Of a stretch of DNA of 64,000 nt, positions 42,615 to 53,022 are shown piece after piece. The position numbers were made by a program, and so were the translations under genes. The notes beneath the pieces are model-generated. The model made no database searches. It worked only from the letters and a program-made list of their open reading frames with translations, and was not told the origin of the DNA. The DNA lies in contig NZ_CP084028.1 of assembly GCF_020181595.1 (NCBI RefSeq), positions 2,370,398 to 2,434,397 on the forward strand, written 5' to 3'. The DNA is from [Mycobacterium] vasticus (GTDB taxonomy: Bacteria; Actinomycetota; Actinomycetes; Mycobacteriales; Mycobacteriaceae). Position 1 is the first letter of the stretch, and every line of letters begins with the position of its first letter.

Positions 42615-43436
42615 TTACTTGTCGTCGGTGAAGACCGGTGGGCGCTTCTCGGCGCGCGCAGCGACGGCTTCCTCGAAGTTGCTGGTCAGCAGGCGCACGT
42701 AGAGCTGTCCGAGCCCCTCGGCCTGCATGTGCCCCTCCAGACTACCGGCGTCCAGACCGCTCCAGAGCGTCCGCTTGGTCAATTCGGTCCCCGGCCGGGA
42801 GAATCCCGCGATCCGCTCGGCCAGCTCGTAGCAGGCCTCGAGCAGTTCGGGCTGGTCAACGACCCGCGACACCAGGCCGATCCGCTCGGCCTCGGCGGCG
42901 TCGACGTCGCGGCCGGTGAGCATGATCTCAAACGCCCGCGACGCGCCGATGGCCCGCGGCAGCAGGTAGCTCAGGCCCAGCTCGCTGGCGGTGAGCCCAT
43001 TGTTGATCCCGGCCGCCCGGAAGTACGCGCCCGATGCGGCCACCCGGATGTCGGCGGCCAGCGCCAGGCACAGTCCGCCGCCGATGGCGGCACCGTTGAC
43101 CGCGGCGATCACCGGTTGGTGCAGCCGACGCAGCGACAAGATGATGTCATCGAGCAGCTCCATCGACCGCAGGCCGAACGCCGGGCGGGTCAGGCCGGCC
43201 ACATGGGGCACCGAGCCCGCGGACTTGTGGTCGGCGCCGGAGGAGAATCCCCGGCCGGCCCCGGTCAGCACCACCACGCGGACCGAGTTGTCGTAGCCGA
43301 TCTCGGACAGCACCTCGCGCAGCGGCACCATCACGTCGAAGGCCATCGAGTTCATCCGGTCCGGACGGTTCAATGTGATCAGCGCGACGTGCGGACGCGG
43401 ACGCTCAACCAGGACGTACTCGGATGTGGTGGTCAC
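42615..43436 (-). CDS. echA12: Enoyl-CoA hydratase/isomerase family protein EchA12
   Basis: The protein has 273 residues with a crotonase fold: ALITLNRPDRMNSMAFDVM, oxyanion-hole region GRGFSSGADHKS and AAVNGAAIGGGLCLALAADI. The second catalytic glutamate of hydratases is not obvious in the region SGAYFRAAGINNGLTASELG, so isomerase or other activity is possible. It is 26 bases after the thioredoxin gene. Order trxB1-echA12-ABC-F is as in M. tuberculosis. Confidence 0.9.
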   Translation of the reverse strand: MTTTSEYVLVERPRPHVALITLNRPDRMNSMAFDVMVPLREVLSEIGYDNSVRVVVLTGAGRGFSSGADHKSAGSVPHVAGLTRPAFGLRSMELLDDIILSLRRLHQPVIAAVNGAAIGGGLCLALAADIRVAASGAYFRAAGINNGLTASELGLSYLLPRAIGASRAFEIMLTGRDVDAAEAERIGLVSRVVDQPELLEACYELAERIAGFSRPGTELTKRTLWSGLDAGSLEGHMQAEGLGQLYVRLLTSNFEEAVAARAEKRPPVFTDDK

Positions 43437-43462
43437 CGCTGCACGCTATCGCGTGCGGGCCG

Positions 43463-43837
43463 TCATACCTGGTCGGGCGTGCCCTGAGCCTGTTGTGCAG
43501 CTAGTGCTGCCTCCACGTCGAGGTCCTTGACCTGCTGGACGAGGTGCTCGAGGGCCGCTGCCGGCAGTGCGCCGGCCTGGTTGAACACCAGCGTGCCCTT
43601 CTTGAACGCCATCAGCGTCGGGATCGAGCGGATCTCGGCTGCAGCGGCCAGCTGCTGCTCGGCCTCGGTGTCGACCTTGGCGAACACCACGTCGGGGTGG
43701 TTCTCCGAGGCGGCGGCGAACGTCGGCGCGAACTGCCGGCACGGGCCACACCACGACGCCCAGAAATCGACCAGCACGATGTCATTGTCGGCGATGGTTT
43801 CTTCGAATTGCGCAGCGGTCAGGTCTTGAGTTGCCAT
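43463..43837 (-). CDS. trxB1: Thioredoxin
   Basis: The protein has 124 residues with the active site WCGPC at 29-33 (DFWASWCGPCRQF), cis-Pro in RSIPTLMAFKKG and the usual fold. It has a short extra Ala/Gln-rich tail. It reduces protein disulfides with thioredoxin reductase, which is not in this window. It is closest by context to Rv1471, which is named trxB1 though it is a thioredoxin, not a reductase. It is first in its operon and divergent from the DUF5666 gene. Confidence 0.92.
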   Translation of the reverse strand: MATQDLTAAQFEETIADNDIVLVDFWASWCGPCRQFAPTFAAASENHPDVVFAKVDTEAEQQLAAAAEIRSIPTLMAFKKGTLVFNQAGALPAAALEHLVQQVKDLDVEAALAAQQAQGTPDQV

Positions 43838-43943
43838 GATGTGCCTAACGCCCGGGCGTCCCGTGGTGTTCCCACCGCGGCCGGGCGGGCCCGGAGCGGC
43901 TTACACAGCGCGCTCACAGCTGAGGGCAAGCTGGCCGCTAACT

Positions 43944-43959
43944 CCACCGTCAACGGTGG
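43944..43959. promoter_or_regulatory. 7-bp inverted repeat upstream of the DUF5666 gene
   Basis: CCACCGT, two bases, ACGGTGG is a perfect dyad 47 bases before the ATG at 44007, in the 169-base gap shared with the divergent thioredoxin gene. It may be an operator. No regulator is suggested. Confidence 0.35.
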
Positions 43960-44006
43960 TGACACGGTCCGGCGGCACCCGCCGCCTTGACGAATGGAGA
44001 AACCCG

Positions 44007-44642
44007 ATGACCCTCAGCACCACCACCCCGGCGTTGCGCGCACTGACCGGCGCAGCCACCCTGTTCGCCGCCGCCCTGATGGTCCCGGCGCTGGCGCACG
44101 CCCAGGGCGACCACGTCGTCGGCTCGGTCTCCTCGGTCTCGGGCAACACCTTCGAGGTGGCCGGCTCGGCCGGCACGGTCACCGTTTCGCTGGCCGACGG
44201 CACCAAGGTACTCGAGTCGGTGCCCGCCCAGCGCGGCGAGATCACCGCCGGTACCTGCATCAAGGCCGGCGCCACCCCCGACAGCGCGCCCGCCGACAGC
44301 GGCGCCATCACCGCGAAGTTCGTGGCAATCACCGCCACCGTGGACGGTAAGTGCCCGCAGCGCCCGGCCGATGCGCCGGCAGCCGCACACCACCGCGGCG
44401 TGCGCGGTGTGGTCGAGTGGGTCTCCGGTGACACCGTCACCGTCAACGGCCCGTCCGGCCAGACCGCGGTCACCATCAACGACGCCACCCACGTCCGGCG
44501 GATGGTCGCGGTCAGCGCGCCGTCGATCAGCGCGGGCAAGTGCGTCGCCGCCCGTGGCACCACCGACGGTGACGGCGTGCTGCAGGCCAGCCGGGTGACG
44601 GTGTGGAACGGCGACGGCGGCTGCCCCACCCCGCCGGCCTAG
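44007..44642 (+). CDS. Secreted DUF5666-like protein
   Basis: The protein has 211 residues from ATG 44007, with GGAGAA upstream; the frame is open 57 codons further but without a signal. It has a signal peptide of about 33 residues (TLFAAALMVPALAHA). Two repeats of a small beta-domain follow (VVGSVSSVSGNTFEVAGSAG; GVVEWVSGDTVTVNGPSG), the DUF5666 pattern. Two Cys per half (GTCIKAG, GKCPQ; GKCVAA, GGCP) suggest disulfides. Exported; function unknown. It is not in the H37Rv order, so it is an accessory gene here. Confidence 0.8.
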   Translation: MTLSTTTPALRALTGAATLFAAALMVPALAHAQGDHVVGSVSSVSGNTFEVAGSAGTVTVSLADGTKVLESVPAQRGEITAGTCIKAGATPDSAPADSGAITAKFVAITATVDGKCPQRPADAPAAAHHRGVRGVVEWVSGDTVTVNGPSGQTAVTINDATHVRRMVAVSAPSISAGKCVAARGTTDGDGVLQASRVTVWNGDGGCPTPPA

Positions 44643-44646
44643 GCGG

Positions 44647-46380
44647 CTACCCCAGCAGCTTGCCGTAGGTCTGGCGCCCCATCAGATAGGTCGCCTCAAC
44701 CGCCACGTCACGCAGCTCTGCGGGGGGAACCCGGCGCGGATTCGCCGACAGCACAACCAGATCGGCGTACTTGCCGGGCTCCAGGCTGCCGATCTCGGTG
44801 TCCAGCCGCAGCTGCCAGGCCGCGTTGAGGGTCTGCGCCCGGATCGCCTCGTCGATGCCGATCCGCTGCTCGGGGGCCAGCACCCTGCCGCTGCCCTTGG
44901 CGATCCGGTTCACCGCGGTGGCGATGTTGCCGATCGGGTCAGGCGGGGTGACGGTGCCGTCGTTGTGGAACGACAGCCGCAGGCCGGCGTCCACCGCCGA
45001 ACGCGCCGACATCCAGGTTGATCCGTGCTCCGGCCCGAACAGCTTGTCCACCAGCACGTCTCCCCAGAAGTAGACGTGCTCGATGAACATGCTCGGAGTG
45101 ACGCCCAGCTGCGCGGCGCGCGCGCACTGCTCGGGCGTGATGGCGCCGACGTGTTCGATGCGCGGCCGCAGTGCCGGTGGCACCTTCGCCTTCTCGAAGG
45201 CGTCCAGCACGACGTCGATCGCGGCGTCGCCGTGCACGTGCACCGAGACCTGCCAGCGCTGGTCGACGAAAGCCGCCGTCAGCTGCTGGATCTGTTCGGG
45301 GCTGTAGTTCATCTGACCGCGGTGGTTGGGCCCCAGCTCCATGCTCGCGGTGGTCGCATTCGTCAGGTACGGGAAGGTGGTGAAGATGTTTCCCTGCCAC
45401 GGCGATCCGTCGGCCCAGATCTTCATGCCGATCTTGTCGAACAGCACATCGGCACCGGACCGCTTGCCGCGCACATGATTCGGGGTGTCGGCCAGCTCCT
45501 GGGTGCCGACCTCGTAGGCACGCACCCTAATCGCGCAGTCTTCCTGCGCGGCCAGCTTGGAGTACACCTCCGACTGCGTCCGCGAATCATAGGAGTGCTC
45601 GGTGGCCGTGGCGATGCCCGCCCGCGCCAGCTGCGCGTACGCCCAGCGCAGATTGTCACCGGCATTGGCCGTGACGGCACCGAAGAACGGCGCGGCCAGC
45701 GCCATCAGCGCCGCCACTTCGCGCACTTCGCCGGTCAGCTGCCCATCGGGCCCGCGCATGAACTGTGCCCCAACCGGATTGGGGGTGGTCTTGGTGATCC
45801 CCGCGGCGGCGAATGCGGCGGTGTTGGCGTAGGCGGCGTGCCCACTGTTGGAGATGATCACCACCGGGTTGTTCGGGGCCAGCCGGTCCAGTTCCTTGCG
45901 GCTGAACGGTTTGAGCCCGGTCTGCAGCAGCGGGTCGACTCCGTTGAGCAGGATCGGCTGCCCCTTGGGAGTGTCGTCCACCGCCTCGGTGAGCTTGGCG
46001 AACACGCCGCCCGCGGTCGATACGGTGAAGGGCCGCACGTCGATCGCCGGGGGCGCCAGCGTGGTCCCCATCTCGAACGGGTGACCGTGCGGTTCGATGA
46101 ACGCCGGGAGCAGGGCACGCCCCCGCAGATCGACGACGGTGGTCCCCGAACCCCGCAGTCGCAGCACGTCGTCGCGCGAGCCGACCTTGACGATCCGCCC
46201 GCCGCTGACCGCAAGCGCCTCGGCCTCGGGGACACCGGGAACCACGGTCACCACCGGGCCGCCGACGAAGATGGTGTCGGCGCCGGGGCCCCGAGGTCCG
46301 CACGCCGCCAGGCCACCGACTGCCGTTCCGGCCGCCGCGGCGGCCATTCCGGCCATGAACCGTCGCCTACTCGTCGTCAC
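44647..46380 (-). CDS. Tat-exported amidohydrolase-family lipoprotein (YtcJ-like)
   Basis: The protein has 577 residues. Its N-terminus carries a twin-arginine signal (TSRRRFMAG) followed by a lipobox-like LAAC, so it is probably a lipid-anchored exported enzyme. Family-3 amidohydrolase features: metal site HGH in PAFIEPHGHP, VHVHGDAAID, RIEHVGAITPEQ and SFHNDGTVTP. Related enzymes hydrolyse C-N bonds in amides or exoenzyme substrates; the substrate here is unknown. It converges on the DUF5666 gene with four bases between. It is not part of the H37Rv order. Confidence 0.88.
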   Translation of the reverse strand: MTTSRRRFMAGMAAAAAGTAVGGLAACGPRGPGADTIFVGGPVVTVVPGVPEAEALAVSGGRIVKVGSRDDVLRLRGSGTTVVDLRGRALLPAFIEPHGHPFEMGTTLAPPAIDVRPFTVSTAGGVFAKLTEAVDDTPKGQPILLNGVDPLLQTGLKPFSRKELDRLAPNNPVVIISNSGHAAYANTAAFAAAGITKTTPNPVGAQFMRGPDGQLTGEVREVAALMALAAPFFGAVTANAGDNLRWAYAQLARAGIATATEHSYDSRTQSEVYSKLAAQEDCAIRVRAYEVGTQELADTPNHVRGKRSGADVLFDKIGMKIWADGSPWQGNIFTTFPYLTNATTASMELGPNHRGQMNYSPEQIQQLTAAFVDQRWQVSVHVHGDAAIDVVLDAFEKAKVPPALRPRIEHVGAITPEQCARAAQLGVTPSMFIEHVYFWGDVLVDKLFGPEHGSTWMSARSAVDAGLRLSFHNDGTVTPPDPIGNIATAVNRIAKGSGRVLAPEQRIGIDEAIRAQTLNAAWQLRLDTEIGSLEPGKYADLVVLSANPRRVPPAELRDVAVEATYLMGRQTYGKLLG

Positions 46381-46453
46381 CCGTGTCCGATCTTCCTCAG
46401 TCGCAGACCGCCGCTCGACGGTTCCCGCGACGAGTATGTCAGTACTGGGCGCC

Positions 46454-46791
46454 TCAGACGGTGAAGCCGACGGCGCGCATCATCTCGCGGCCCTCATCGG
46501 TGATCTTGTCCGGTCCCCAGGCCGGCTCCCAGACCCAGGTGAGGTCGAGCGCCTTGACCAGACCGGCGCCCACAGTCGCGTTCTCGACCTGCTCGTAGAT
46601 CATGTCCTGCAGCGGGCACGCCGGCGAGGTGAGCGTCATGGTGACCACCGCGGCCGCACCGTCCTCGTCCTGACGGATGGCCAGGTCATAGACCAACCCC
46701 AGATCCATGACGTTGATGCCGATCTCGGGGTCGATGACGTCGTGCATCGACTCCTCGACCTCAGCCAGCAATTCGTCCGGTGCGGTTTCGC

Positions 46792-46795
<4 letters not shown>
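46454..46795 (-). CDS. sufT: SufT, MIP18/DUF59 iron-sulfur assembly factor
   Basis: The protein has 113 residues from ATG 46793-46795, overlapping the sufU stop as ATGA; the longer frame is a leader artefact. DUF59 core: DVIDPEIGINVMDLGLVYDL and the conserved cysteine in TSPACPL. It aids maturation of iron-sulfur proteins. It is the last gene of sufR-B-D-C-S-U-T. Counterpart: Rv1466. Confidence 0.94.
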
Positions 46796-48568
<1,773 letters not shown>

Positions 48569-49378
48569 TCAGACGCCCGCCGCTGCCGCCCCGTGGGGGT
48601 CCCTCCCGCTTGCGGGGGAGAAACGCTCGTAGCCGTTGGCTTCGAGTTCGTCGGCCAGTTCCGGTCCGGCGGACTCGACGATGCGCCCGCCGGCGAACAC
48701 GTGCACGAACTGCGGCTGGATGTAGCGCAGGATCCGGGTGTAGTGCGTGATGACCAGGACGCCGCCGTTGTCGGTCTGCTGGTAGCGGTTCACCCCTTCG
48801 CTGACCACCCGCAGCGCATCGACGTCCAGACCGGAGTCGGTCTCATCGAGGATGGCGATCTTGGGCTTCAGCAGGCTCAGCTGCAGGATCTCGTGGCGCT
48901 TCTTCTCACCGCCGGAGAACCCCTCGTTGACGTTGCGCTCGGCGAAGCCGGAGTCGATGCCCAACTCGGCGAACGCGGCACGCTGCTCCTTGATCCAGGC
49001 CCGCAGCTTCGGCGCCTCGCCGCGCATCGCGGTAACCGCGGTGCGCAGGAAGTTCGACATGGACACGCCCGGCACCTCGACCGGGTACTGCATGGCCAGG
49101 AACAGGCCGGCCCGGGCGCGCTCGTCGACGGTCATCGCCAGCACGTCCTGGCCGTCCAGGGTGATCGACCCGGACGTCACGGTGTACTTGGGGTGACCGG
49201 CGATGGCGTAGGACAGCGTGGACTTGCCCGAGCCGTTGGGCCCCATCAGGGCGTGCGTCTCACCGGAGCTCACGGTCAGGTCGACGCCGTGCAGAATCGG
49301 GATCGGCGAGGCGCCCTCGTCGCCGACGCCGCCCGGCGACACGCTTACGTGCAGGTCCTTGATTTCCAGTGTGCTCAT
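48569..49378 (-). CDS. sufC: SufC ATPase of the Fe-S scaffold
   Basis: The protein has 269 residues. Walker A GPNGSGKST, signature FSGGEKKRHE (the SufC form), Walker B AILDETDSGLD. It is a cytosolic ABC ATPase that powers cluster assembly on SufB-SufD. It follows sufD by 29 bases. Counterpart: Rv1463. Confidence 0.97.
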   Translation of the reverse strand: MSTLEIKDLHVSVSPGGVGDEGASPIPILHGVDLTVSSGETHALMGPNGSGKSTLSYAIAGHPKYTVTSGSITLDGQDVLAMTVDERARAGLFLAMQYPVEVPGVSMSNFLRTAVTAMRGEAPKLRAWIKEQRAAFAELGIDSGFAERNVNEGFSGGEKKRHEILQLSLLKPKIAILDETDSGLDVDALRVVSEGVNRYQQTDNGGVLVITHYTRILRYIQPQFVHVFAGGRIVESAGPELADELEANGYERFSPASGRDPHGAAAAGV

Positions 49379-49407
49379 TGCTGTTTCGAGTCCTTAGATC
49401 TTGACGG

Positions 49408-50574
49408 TTAGTTGTTCTCGGTGACCGCGAGTTCACGCTCGACGGCCTCGGTGAGGCGCTCCTGCACGAACGGCACGGGGATCTTGGCGATGATCTCGCC
49501 GAAGAATCCCCGCACGATCAGCCGGCGTGCCTGGTCTTCCGGGATGCCACGGGCCTGCAGGTAGAACAGCTGCAGATCGTCGAATCGTCCGGTGGCACTG
49601 GCGTGCCCGGCCTGGATGATCTCGCCGGTCTCGATCTCCAGGTTGGGAATCGAGTCCGCCCGGGCGCCGTCTGCCAGCACCAGGTTGCGGTTCACCTCGA
49701 AGGTGTCGGTGCCCACGCCCTCGGCGCGGATCAGCACGTCGCCGACCCAGACGGTGTGCGCGTCGGGAAGCTGCGAATCGGGATCGCCTTGCAGCGCACC
49801 CTTGTAGAGCACGTTGGAGCGGCAGTTGGGCCGACTGTGGTCGACCAGCAGGCGTGATTCCAGGTGCTGGCCGTCGTCGGCGAAGTACAGGCCGAGCATC
49901 TCGGCGTCACCGCCGGGCCCGTCGAAGCGCACCCGGCCGGTCAGCCGGACCAGCTCGCCGCCGAGCTGAACGGCGCTGTGGCGCAGCACCGCATCCTTGC
50001 CCAGCGCCGCGTGGTGCATGGTGACGTGCACCAGGTCGGCGTCGCCGTCGGCGATCCAGACCACGGTCAGCTGCGCGCTGTTGCCGACCACGAATTCGAC
50101 GTTGTCGGCGTAGGTTCCGCTGCCCCGCACGTCGATCACGACGGTGGCCTGTGAGAGTTCCTCGGCGCGAACCTGCAGATGGCCGTAGGCGACCGCGCCG
50201 ACACCCGGGCCGGTGACGGTGATAGACACGGGCTCGGCCACCACCGCGCCCTTGGCGACGGTCACCACCGTCGCGTCAGAGAACGCCGAGAAAGCCTGGG
50301 CGGCAACCCGATCCGCGGGAACCCCCGCCGCACCGAGCCGCTCGTCGCCGCGCTGCACGGTCTCGGTGCGCACCGCCGCATCAGCCGACACCTCGATGGC
50401 CGCACTGGCCGCTGCGACCGCGGTGCCGTCGTGCAGGCCGCGCAGTCGCCGCAACGGGGTGAACCGCCACGCCTCATCACGGCCGTGCGGCACCTCGAAT
50501 GCCTCCACGTCGAACGAGGTGAATGCGGTGCCCTTGTTGACGCCTTCGGCTGCCTCGGTCAGATTCGTCGTCAC
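49408..50574 (-). CDS. sufD: SufD scaffold subunit
   Basis: The protein has 388 residues with the SufBD beta-helix core (SRLLVDHSRPNCRSNVLYKG; DTFEVNRNLVLADGARADS; GHASATGRFDDLQLFYLQAR). It pairs with SufB and SufC. The ATG directly abuts the sufB stop. Counterpart: Rv1462. Confidence 0.96.
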   Translation of the reverse strand: MTTNLTEAAEGVNKGTAFTSFDVEAFEVPHGRDEAWRFTPLRRLRGLHDGTAVAAASAAIEVSADAAVRTETVQRGDERLGAAGVPADRVAAQAFSAFSDATVVTVAKGAVVAEPVSITVTGPGVGAVAYGHLQVRAEELSQATVVIDVRGSGTYADNVEFVVGNSAQLTVVWIADGDADLVHVTMHHAALGKDAVLRHSAVQLGGELVRLTGRVRFDGPGGDAEMLGLYFADDGQHLESRLLVDHSRPNCRSNVLYKGALQGDPDSQLPDAHTVWVGDVLIRAEGVGTDTFEVNRNLVLADGARADSIPNLEIETGEIIQAGHASATGRFDDLQLFYLQARGIPEDQARRLIVRGFFGEIIAKIPVPFVQERLTEAVERELAVTENN

Positions 50575-52032
50575 TCAGCCCACCGAGCCTTCCATCTGCA
50601 GCTGGATCAGCTTGTTGAGTTCGAGCGCGTACTCCATGGGCAGTTCCTTGGCGATCGGCTCGACGAAGCCGCGCACCACCATCGCCATCGCCTCGTCCTC
50701 GGTGATGCCGCGGCTCATCAGGTAGAACAACTGGTTCTCGCTGACCTTGGACACGGTGGCCTCGTGGCCGACGGTGACGTCGTCCTCGCGGATATCGACG
50801 TAGGGGTAGGTGTCGCTGCGGCTGACGTCGTCGACCAGCAGCGCATCGCATTTCACGCTCGACTTCGACCCGTGCGCGCCCTTGTGGATCTCCACCAGGC
50901 CCCGGTAGGAGGACCGGCCGCCGCTGCGCGCCACCGACTTCGAGACGATGTTGCTCGAGGTGTTGGGCGCCAGGTGCAGCATCTTGGCGCCGGTGTCCTG
51001 GTGCTGGTCCTCGCCGGCGAACGCCACCGAGAGCACCTCGCCCTTGGCGTGCTCGCCGGTCATCCACACCGCCGGGTACTTCATGGTGACCTTGGAGCCG
51101 ATGTTGCCGTCGACCCATTCCATGGTGGCGCCCTCCTCGGCGCGGGCCCGCTTGGTCACCAGGTTGTAGACGTTGATCGACCAGTTCTGGATGGTGGTGT
51201 AGCGGCACCGGCCCCGGGGCTTGACGACGATCTCCACCACCGCCGAGTGCAGCGAGTCACTGGAGTACACCGGCGCGGTGCAACCCTCGATGTAGTGCAC
51301 GTAGGCGTCTTCGTCGACGATGATCAGGGTCCGCTCGAACTGGCCCATGTTCTCGGTGTTGATCCGGAAGTAGGCCTGCAGCGGGATGTCGACGTGTACG
51401 CCCTTGGGCACGTAGATGAACGACCCACCACTCCACACCGCGGTGTTCAGCGCCGAGAACTTGTTGTCCCCAGCTGGGATCACCGTGGCGAAGTTCTCCC
51501 GGAACAGCTCCTCATGCTCCTTCAGCGCGGTGTCGGTGTCGAGGAAGATAACCCCTTGTGCCTCAAGGTCTTCCCGGATCTTGTGGTAGACGACTTCGCT
51601 CTCGTACTGAGCCGCGACCCCACCGATGTAGCGCTGCTTCTCCGCTTCGGGGATACCGAGGCGGTCATAGGTGTTGCGGATGTCCTCGGGCAGGTCCTCC
51701 CAGGTCTGGGCCTGCTTCTCGGTGGACCGCACGAAGTACTTGATGTTGTCGAAGTCGATGCCGGACAGGTCGCTGCCCCAGTTGGGCATCGGCTTCTTCA
51801 TGAAGGTCCGGTAGGCGCGCAGCCGGGCTTCCAGCATCCACTCCGGCTCGTTCTTCTTCGCGGATATGTCACGCACCACAGCCTCGGAGATACCCCGCTG
51901 GGCGGCCGCACCGGCGGCGTCGCTGTCGGCCCAACCGAATTCGTATCGGCCCAGCGACGCGATCGTCTCGTCCTGGCTCAGCGGCTCTGCGGCCACCGGC
52001 GAGGAAGCGGTGGCCTCCGGTGTGAGTGTCAT
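50575..52032 (-). CDS. sufB: SufB scaffold subunit (no intein)
   Basis: The protein has 485 residues, the normal length for an uninterrupted SufB. M. tuberculosis SufB (Rv1461) carries an intein and is far longer; none is seen here. The SufBD core is intact ([57 protein letters not shown]). It is the site of Fe-S cluster assembly with SufC and SufD. AAGGAG precedes the ATG; sufR ends 58 bases upstream. Confidence 0.97.
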   Translation of the reverse strand: MTLTPEATASSPVAAEPLSQDETIASLGRYEFGWADSDAAGAAAQRGISEAVVRDISAKKNEPEWMLEARLRAYRTFMKKPMPNWGSDLSGIDFDNIKYFVRSTEKQAQTWEDLPEDIRNTYDRLGIPEAEKQRYIGGVAAQYESEVVYHKIREDLEAQGVIFLDTDTALKEHEELFRENFATVIPAGDNKFSALNTAVWSGGSFIYVPKGVHVDIPLQAYFRINTENMGQFERTLIIVDEDAYVHYIEGCTAPVYSSDSLHSAVVEIVVKPRGRCRYTTIQNWSINVYNLVTKRARAEEGATMEWVDGNIGSKVTMKYPAVWMTGEHAKGEVLSVAFAGEDQHQDTGAKMLHLAPNTSSNIVSKSVARSGGRSSYRGLVEIHKGAHGSKSSVKCDALLVDDVSRSDTYPYVDIREDDVTVGHEATVSKVSENQLFYLMSRGITEDEAMAMVVRGFVEPIAKELPMEYALELNKLIQLQMEGSVG

Positions 52033-52090
52033 GTGACGCTCCTTCGATGCTCGTCATGGCTTCGGTGCTCGATGCGCACCGAAGGTGGTG

Positions 52091-52894
52091 CTAGTGAAGC
52101 TTTTTGGCGACTACAGACTTGCCGGTCTTCGCCTTGTCGGTCAGTGGTACATGGGTGGTGCACACGTAGCCGCCGTCGGCGATGGTCGCCAACCGCTGTA
52201 CGTGGGTGCCGAGCACTTCGGCCATGGCCTGACGCTCGGCCTGGCACAGCTCGGGGAACTCCTTGGCGACGTTGGCCACCGGGCAGTGGTGCTGCAGGAT
52301 CTGCAAACCCGGAACCCCGCCCTCGACATGGGCGGTGGTGGCGGCGTAGCCGGCCTCGGTCAGCGCCGCGGCGATCCGTTCGGCCGTCGACTCCACCTCT
52401 CCGTCGGCGCCGGCGACCGCGGCCGCCACATTGCCCAGGATCGCGTCGATGCGCTTGCGCGCGAACGCGACCACCGCGTCCTCCCCGCCGATCTCCCGCA
52501 GTTGGCGCATCGCGGCCACCGCAAGATCGTCGTAGCGGTGCCCGAGCTTGCCGCGGCCCGCCTCGGTGAGCTGGAAGCGTTTCGCCGGCCGGCCCCGACC
52601 GACCTGCTGCCAGGCCGCCGCCGCGTGCGACTCGGCGTCGCCCATCTCGATCAGCGCGTCGAGGTGACGGCGCACGCCGGCGGCCGACAGCCCCAGCCGG
52701 GTGCCGATCTCCCCCGCGGTGATCGAGCCGGATTCCATCAGCAGCCGGACCACCGCATGGCGGGTGCGGCCTTCGGGTGATTCGTGGCCACCGGCCAGGT
52801 CAGCGGGGTCGGGCAGAACCGGACCGCCGGGGCGCTGCCCGGCGGTTTCGGTATCGGCCTTGACCTCGGCCTGATCGGTGGCCTCGATTTTCAC
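52091..52894 (-). CDS. sufR: SufR, iron-sulfur sensing repressor of the suf operon
   Basis: The protein has about 267 residues from GTG 52892-52894 (a TTG six codons upstream is possible). N-terminal winged HTH (GSITAGEIGTRLGLSAAGVRRHLDAL), then a C-terminal domain with the likely cluster ligands: Cys in HHCPVAN, Cys in PELCQAE, Cys in GGYVCTTH. It is expected to bind DNA with a bound cluster and repress sufRBDCSUT. It is the first gene of the operon. A dyad overlaps its start. Counterpart: Rv1460. Confidence 0.93.
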   Translation of the reverse strand: MKIEATDQAEVKADTETAGQRPGGPVLPDPADLAGGHESPEGRTRHAVVRLLMESGSITAGEIGTRLGLSAAGVRRHLDALIEMGDAESHAAAAWQQVGRGRPAKRFQLTEAGRGKLGHRYDDLAVAAMRQLREIGGEDAVVAFARKRIDAILGNVAAAVAGADGEVESTAERIAAALTEAGYAATTAHVEGGVPGLQILQHHCPVANVAKEFPELCQAERQAMAEVLGTHVQRLATIADGGYVCTTHVPLTDKAKTGKSVVAKKLH

Positions 52895-52907
52895 AACACC
52901 AGTGTGA
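52891..52907. promoter_or_regulatory. Inverted repeat at the sufR start, candidate SufR operator
   Basis: TCACA, seven bases, TGTGA form a perfect 5-bp dyad that covers the sufR GTG codon, with an inner ACAC/GTGT pairing. Autoregulation of suf by SufR is known in M. tuberculosis; the exact operator sequence there I do not recall. Confidence 0.5.
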
Positions 52908-53022
52908 CGCAATTCCAGGGCGGGGTCTAGAAAGGGTTACCTCAGTTCGGCCCCGAAACACCGTTGCGCTCGTCACAGCCGGGCCCTACGGCCAGCGGGC
53001 AAGCGGCCGTTACGCTGCTGGG

